A stretch of DNA of 64,000 nt from Lachnospiraceae bacterium. GTDB taxonomy: Bacteria; Bacillota; Clostridia; Lachnospirales; Lachnospiraceae. Position numbers and translations under genes: made by a program. Below, in pieces: positions 61,830-64,000 of this stretch; positions within the stretch are counted from its first letter, which is position 1; every line of letters starts with the position of its first letter. The stretch spans positions 49,439 to 113,438 of the forward strand of contig VSNM01000008.1 in assembly GCA_009774245.1 (NCBI GenBank), read 5' to 3'. The notes under the pieces were generated by a model. That model did no database searches. It worked only from the letters and a program-made list of their open reading frames with translations, and had not been told where the DNA came from.

Positions 61830-61979
61830 TGAACTTAAAAAATACAATCATTTTTGGAAAATGAACTCAAAAAATGCAGTCACTTTTGAAGAATGAACTT
61901 AAAAAGTAAGTTCACTGAAAAAACTGTGATATATGTTCCGCAAAAAATGAACTTAAAAAGTGCAATCACTTTGAATAAA
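61830..61979 (+). repeat. Iteron-like repeats, about 32-bp units
   Basis: Units starting TGAACT(T/C)AAAAA lie at 61830, 61862, 61894 and 61948; the first three are spaced exactly 32 bp. The second half of the unit reads roughly TGCAATCACTTTTGAA. They sit between xis and the oriT-like hairpin. They may bind a replication or transfer protein, or be integrase arm sites. Confidence 0.75.
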
Positions 61980-62156
61980 GTCAGTTGACCGCCGGAAACA
62001 GCAGAAATGCAATTCAGCATAATCCGTATATTGGATACAGATAAGGATAACAAGGACGGGCAGAAATAAAAGGATTGCCAATAGAATAAGCATAAAACAG
62101 CCGGAAAACTGTTTCCAATAGGCTGAAAGCACATTTCGCTGGATACCCTCGGAGAG

Positions 62157-62245
62157 CCCCCGCAGTATTGGCGAAGGCAATGGAACATTGACTTTGACAA
62201 TACTGCTAGGGGGTTATCATCTATGGCAGAGCCAAGATGATAACC
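62157..62245. other. Candidate origin of transfer (oriT)
   Basis: CAGTATTG (62163-62170) and CAATACTG (62198-62205) form one inverted repeat, with C- and G-runs outside. A second hairpin, GGTTATCATC/GATGATAACC (62212-62245), contains TGGC-AGA-GCCA in its loop. Together they sit directly before the relaxase gene, where MobV-type oriT sites are found. The nick site was not assigned. Confidence 0.5.
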
Positions 62246-62278
62246 GCACTGCTTCAACGTGAAATCAGGGAGGAAAAT

Positions 62279-63560
62279 ATGGGAGAGATTTCTTTCAGCA
62301 ACCACATCAGCAATAAGAAAAGCGCAATCAACAGCAAGGCAAAACTCGCCGGAGTTGCAAAACACAATCTGAGGAAATACCATTCGCAGGATTACAGCAG
62401 GGGTAACATCGCACTTCTTTATGGGACAACCAATCTCATGCAGGACGTGAAAAATGTATACCGTAAAGAATTTGATGCCGCACTGCATGAATACAATGCA
62501 AAGCAGACAAGACCGGAAAGACGGATTGGCGACTATTTTGAACATGTGTCCGAAACGGAACAGGACATGGCGGTGGAGGTCATCATACAATGCGGTGATA
62601 AAAAATTTTGGGAGCAGAACAGCGGTGATAAAATTTTTATGAAACAGCTCTATAAGCAGCTCCTTTTGAAATTGCAGGAATATCTGCCGGATTTTAAGAT
62701 TGCAAATGCGGTAGTCCACTTTGATGAGGCAAGCCCGCATATGCACGTTGTAGGTGTTCCGGTGGGGAGGGGGGGGTAAGCGCGGCTTGTCAACAAAAGT
62801 GTCAAAGCGATCCGTATTCACGCCCCAAGTCTTATCAGAAGTTTTGCAGGATAAAATGCGGGCAGACGCCAACCACTATATGAAAGCCATCTTCCAACAG
62901 GAAGTACGGGAAAAGAAAAGGGGGAAAAACTATGACCTGATGGTTGCGGAATACAAGGTTGCAAAAGAGGAAGAAAAGATTGAAAAATTATCAACGGATA
63001 AAATAGGACTGGAGGCTGACATTCTCGTCCTGAACCATAAGAAATCCACTACGCAGAAGAAACTGGAAGAATTGGACGGGGAGATTGAAAGTTCCAATAT
63101 CTTCCTAAAAGCGCTCAGGCAGATAAAACAGTTTATACAGTCATATCTTCCTTTTGCTCCGCTGATTGAGGAATTTGCGAACCATGTGGAGCGTGGGGCG
63201 GATATAGAGGCAGGAAACAGCTTTCGTGGCTTGCTAACCGCACTTGGGGAACTGCTCAATTCATTTAAGGAAATCATCATGGACGGACTGTGCTGGTTTC
63301 CCCGCCTTATGCGGTGGCAGACCTCAAAGGGCGAAGTTTCCCCTGTGTTTGAAGATTACAGGAATGAGGGGTACTGTTATCGTCTGAAATCCTATATGGA
63401 TATCCATACAAGGCAGGAATATCCGAAGGAACTGATACAGCCGGAAATCAAGCCGGAAAACCGCACTGGCACGATAGAACAGGTGGCGCAGAATATGGAG
63501 GCTGTCGAAAAGCAGATACAGCTTATGGGTGTAAAAATAAAACAAAGTCATATACATTAA
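62279..63560 (+). pseudogene. MobV-type (Mob/Pre) relaxase interrupted at a G8 tract
   Basis: The first reading frame gives about 165 residues starting MGEISFSNHISNKKSAINSK and containing the metal-binding motif HFDEASPHMHVVGVPVG; it stops just after the poly-G run at 62769-62776. The next frame continues KRGLSTKVSKRSVFTPQVLS and a long coiled-coil to the end (about 260 residues). With seven G instead of eight the two halves form one 426-residue relaxase. GGGAGG precedes the ATG. The gene could be off by phase variation, damaged, or misread. Confidence 0.75.
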
Positions 63561-63710
63561 ACCTAACAAATGTAAGGCAGTACACTTAAAATTAAAACCA
63601 TGTAATGCTTAAATAGAAAAAGGATAGTTTTATGTACTTATACATTTTATGGATATCATCATTAAATGATTAGGACAAGGAATAATGTGCTTATTGTAAC
63701 TATATGTCAT

Positions 63711-63862
63711 GATGCTGGGGTCAAAAGGGTATTTTAGAAAAATGAATTGTGCAATTTCAACAAAATAACCATTGAAAATGTTGATTGGAATAGGTTTTCA
63801 ATTCATTTGTTATGCAATTACACAACAACTATTCTTTGAATTGACCTTTTGACCCCAGCATC
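63711..63862. mobile_element. 152-bp MITE with 7-bp target duplication
   Basis: Perfect terminal inverted repeats of 18 bp (GATGCTGGGGTCAAAAGG) enclose 116 bp without an ORF. On both sides lies the direct repeat ATGTCAT (63704-63710 and 63863-63869), the expected target-site duplication. The inserted sequence was probably mobilised in trans by a transposase recognising these ends. The rest of 63561-64000 is A/T-rich and holds no gene that I can support. Confidence 0.85.
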
Positions 63863-64000
63863 ATGTCATAACCGAAAGAAGTCGAATCTATGACAGTTAG
63901 AAAATATTCCAATAACCAATTCTGAACTATAAATAACCTAAAATAATATAAATAAAAATAATTATTGACAAAATTTATATATTGGTGTACATTCTTATTA

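Larger units (their letters stand above)
49260..63600. mobile_element. Composite integrative/mobilizable island
   Basis: From here rightward the sequence is more AT-rich, codon use changes and nearly every gene is of mobile type: Tn1549/Tn916-like accessory proteins, recombinase remnant, integrase, excisionase, repressor, iteron-like repeats and relaxase. Nested duplications suggest at least two elements fused. The left edge is set just beyond the nadA promoter; the right edge is not certain and may lie outside the window. Confidence 0.65.

Noticed and set aside
61830..61979. CRISPR array
   Set aside because: The whole 32-bp unit is repeated with no unique spacer and there are no cas genes.

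Overview
The window looks like a chromosomal segment of a flagellated, anaerobic Clostridia of the Lachnospiraceae type (Roseburia/Butyrivibrio/Agathobacter-like), with a mobile island at its right end. The call rests on gene content: a Firmicutes-type Tad pilus operon with a DUF5702 protein, flagellin and FliS beside a very long DUF6240/FliK-like protein, a VanW/G5 protein, a BspA-type leucine-rich repeat protein, NiaR-controlled NAD genes, strong AGGAGG-type ribosome binding sites and sigma-A promoters. No rRNA, tRNA or CRISPR array was seen.

Positions 1-7947 hold one leftward Tad (tight adherence) pilus operon: prepilin peptidase, TadZ, CpaF ATPase, TadB, TadC, Flp pilin, DUF5702 protein, a TadE-like pseudopilin with two putative zinc-knuckle repeats, and a second prepilin peptidase cut by the window edge. 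Positions 8312-14764 hold a DUF2508 protein and flagellar genes (fliS, flagellin, long FliK-like protein), with a 157-bp hairpin element between fliS and flagellin.

Positions 14783-28490 are mixed housekeeping genes: trmL, an Lrp/aminotransferase pair, a HypE-like protein, VanW protein, exonuclease, glycosyltransferase, tRNA adenosine deaminase, lipase, a small protein behind a roughly 400-nt leader that looks structured, an HD-GYP protein with a damaged HD motif, a GGDEF remnant and a membrane-anchored FKBP/trigger-factor-like chaperone. Positions 28492-45434 hold an LRR protein, a MoxR ATPase/VWA pair, an oxidoreductase, an SGNH hydrolase, a 1446-residue Ig-like surface protein, an Lhr helicase, a SEC-C protein and a DUF6128-like protein. 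Positions 45528-49215 form a de novo NAD operon (nadA-nadB-nadC-niaR) with a clear promoter.

From about 49,260 to the right edge the DNA is more AT-rich and mobile. It contains Tn1549/Tn916-type pieces: a DUF6017 replication-like protein, DUF5348, the tail of a large serine recombinase, two copies of a palindrome carrying DnaA-box-like nonamers, and two copies of an Orf7/Orf8-like sigma/HTH pair. Each palindrome is followed by a cargo set and then by one sigma/HTH pair. The first cargo is ECF sigma, anti-sigma-like protein, lipoprotein and CapA protein. The second is TetR and GNAT. A frameshifted cytidine deaminase and an isochorismatase-like hydrolase follow. An integrase, an XRE repressor, an excisionase, iteron-like repeats, a likely oriT and a MobV-type relaxase interrupted at a G8 tract complete the mobilization module. 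A 152-bp MITE with a 7-bp target duplication lies near the right edge.
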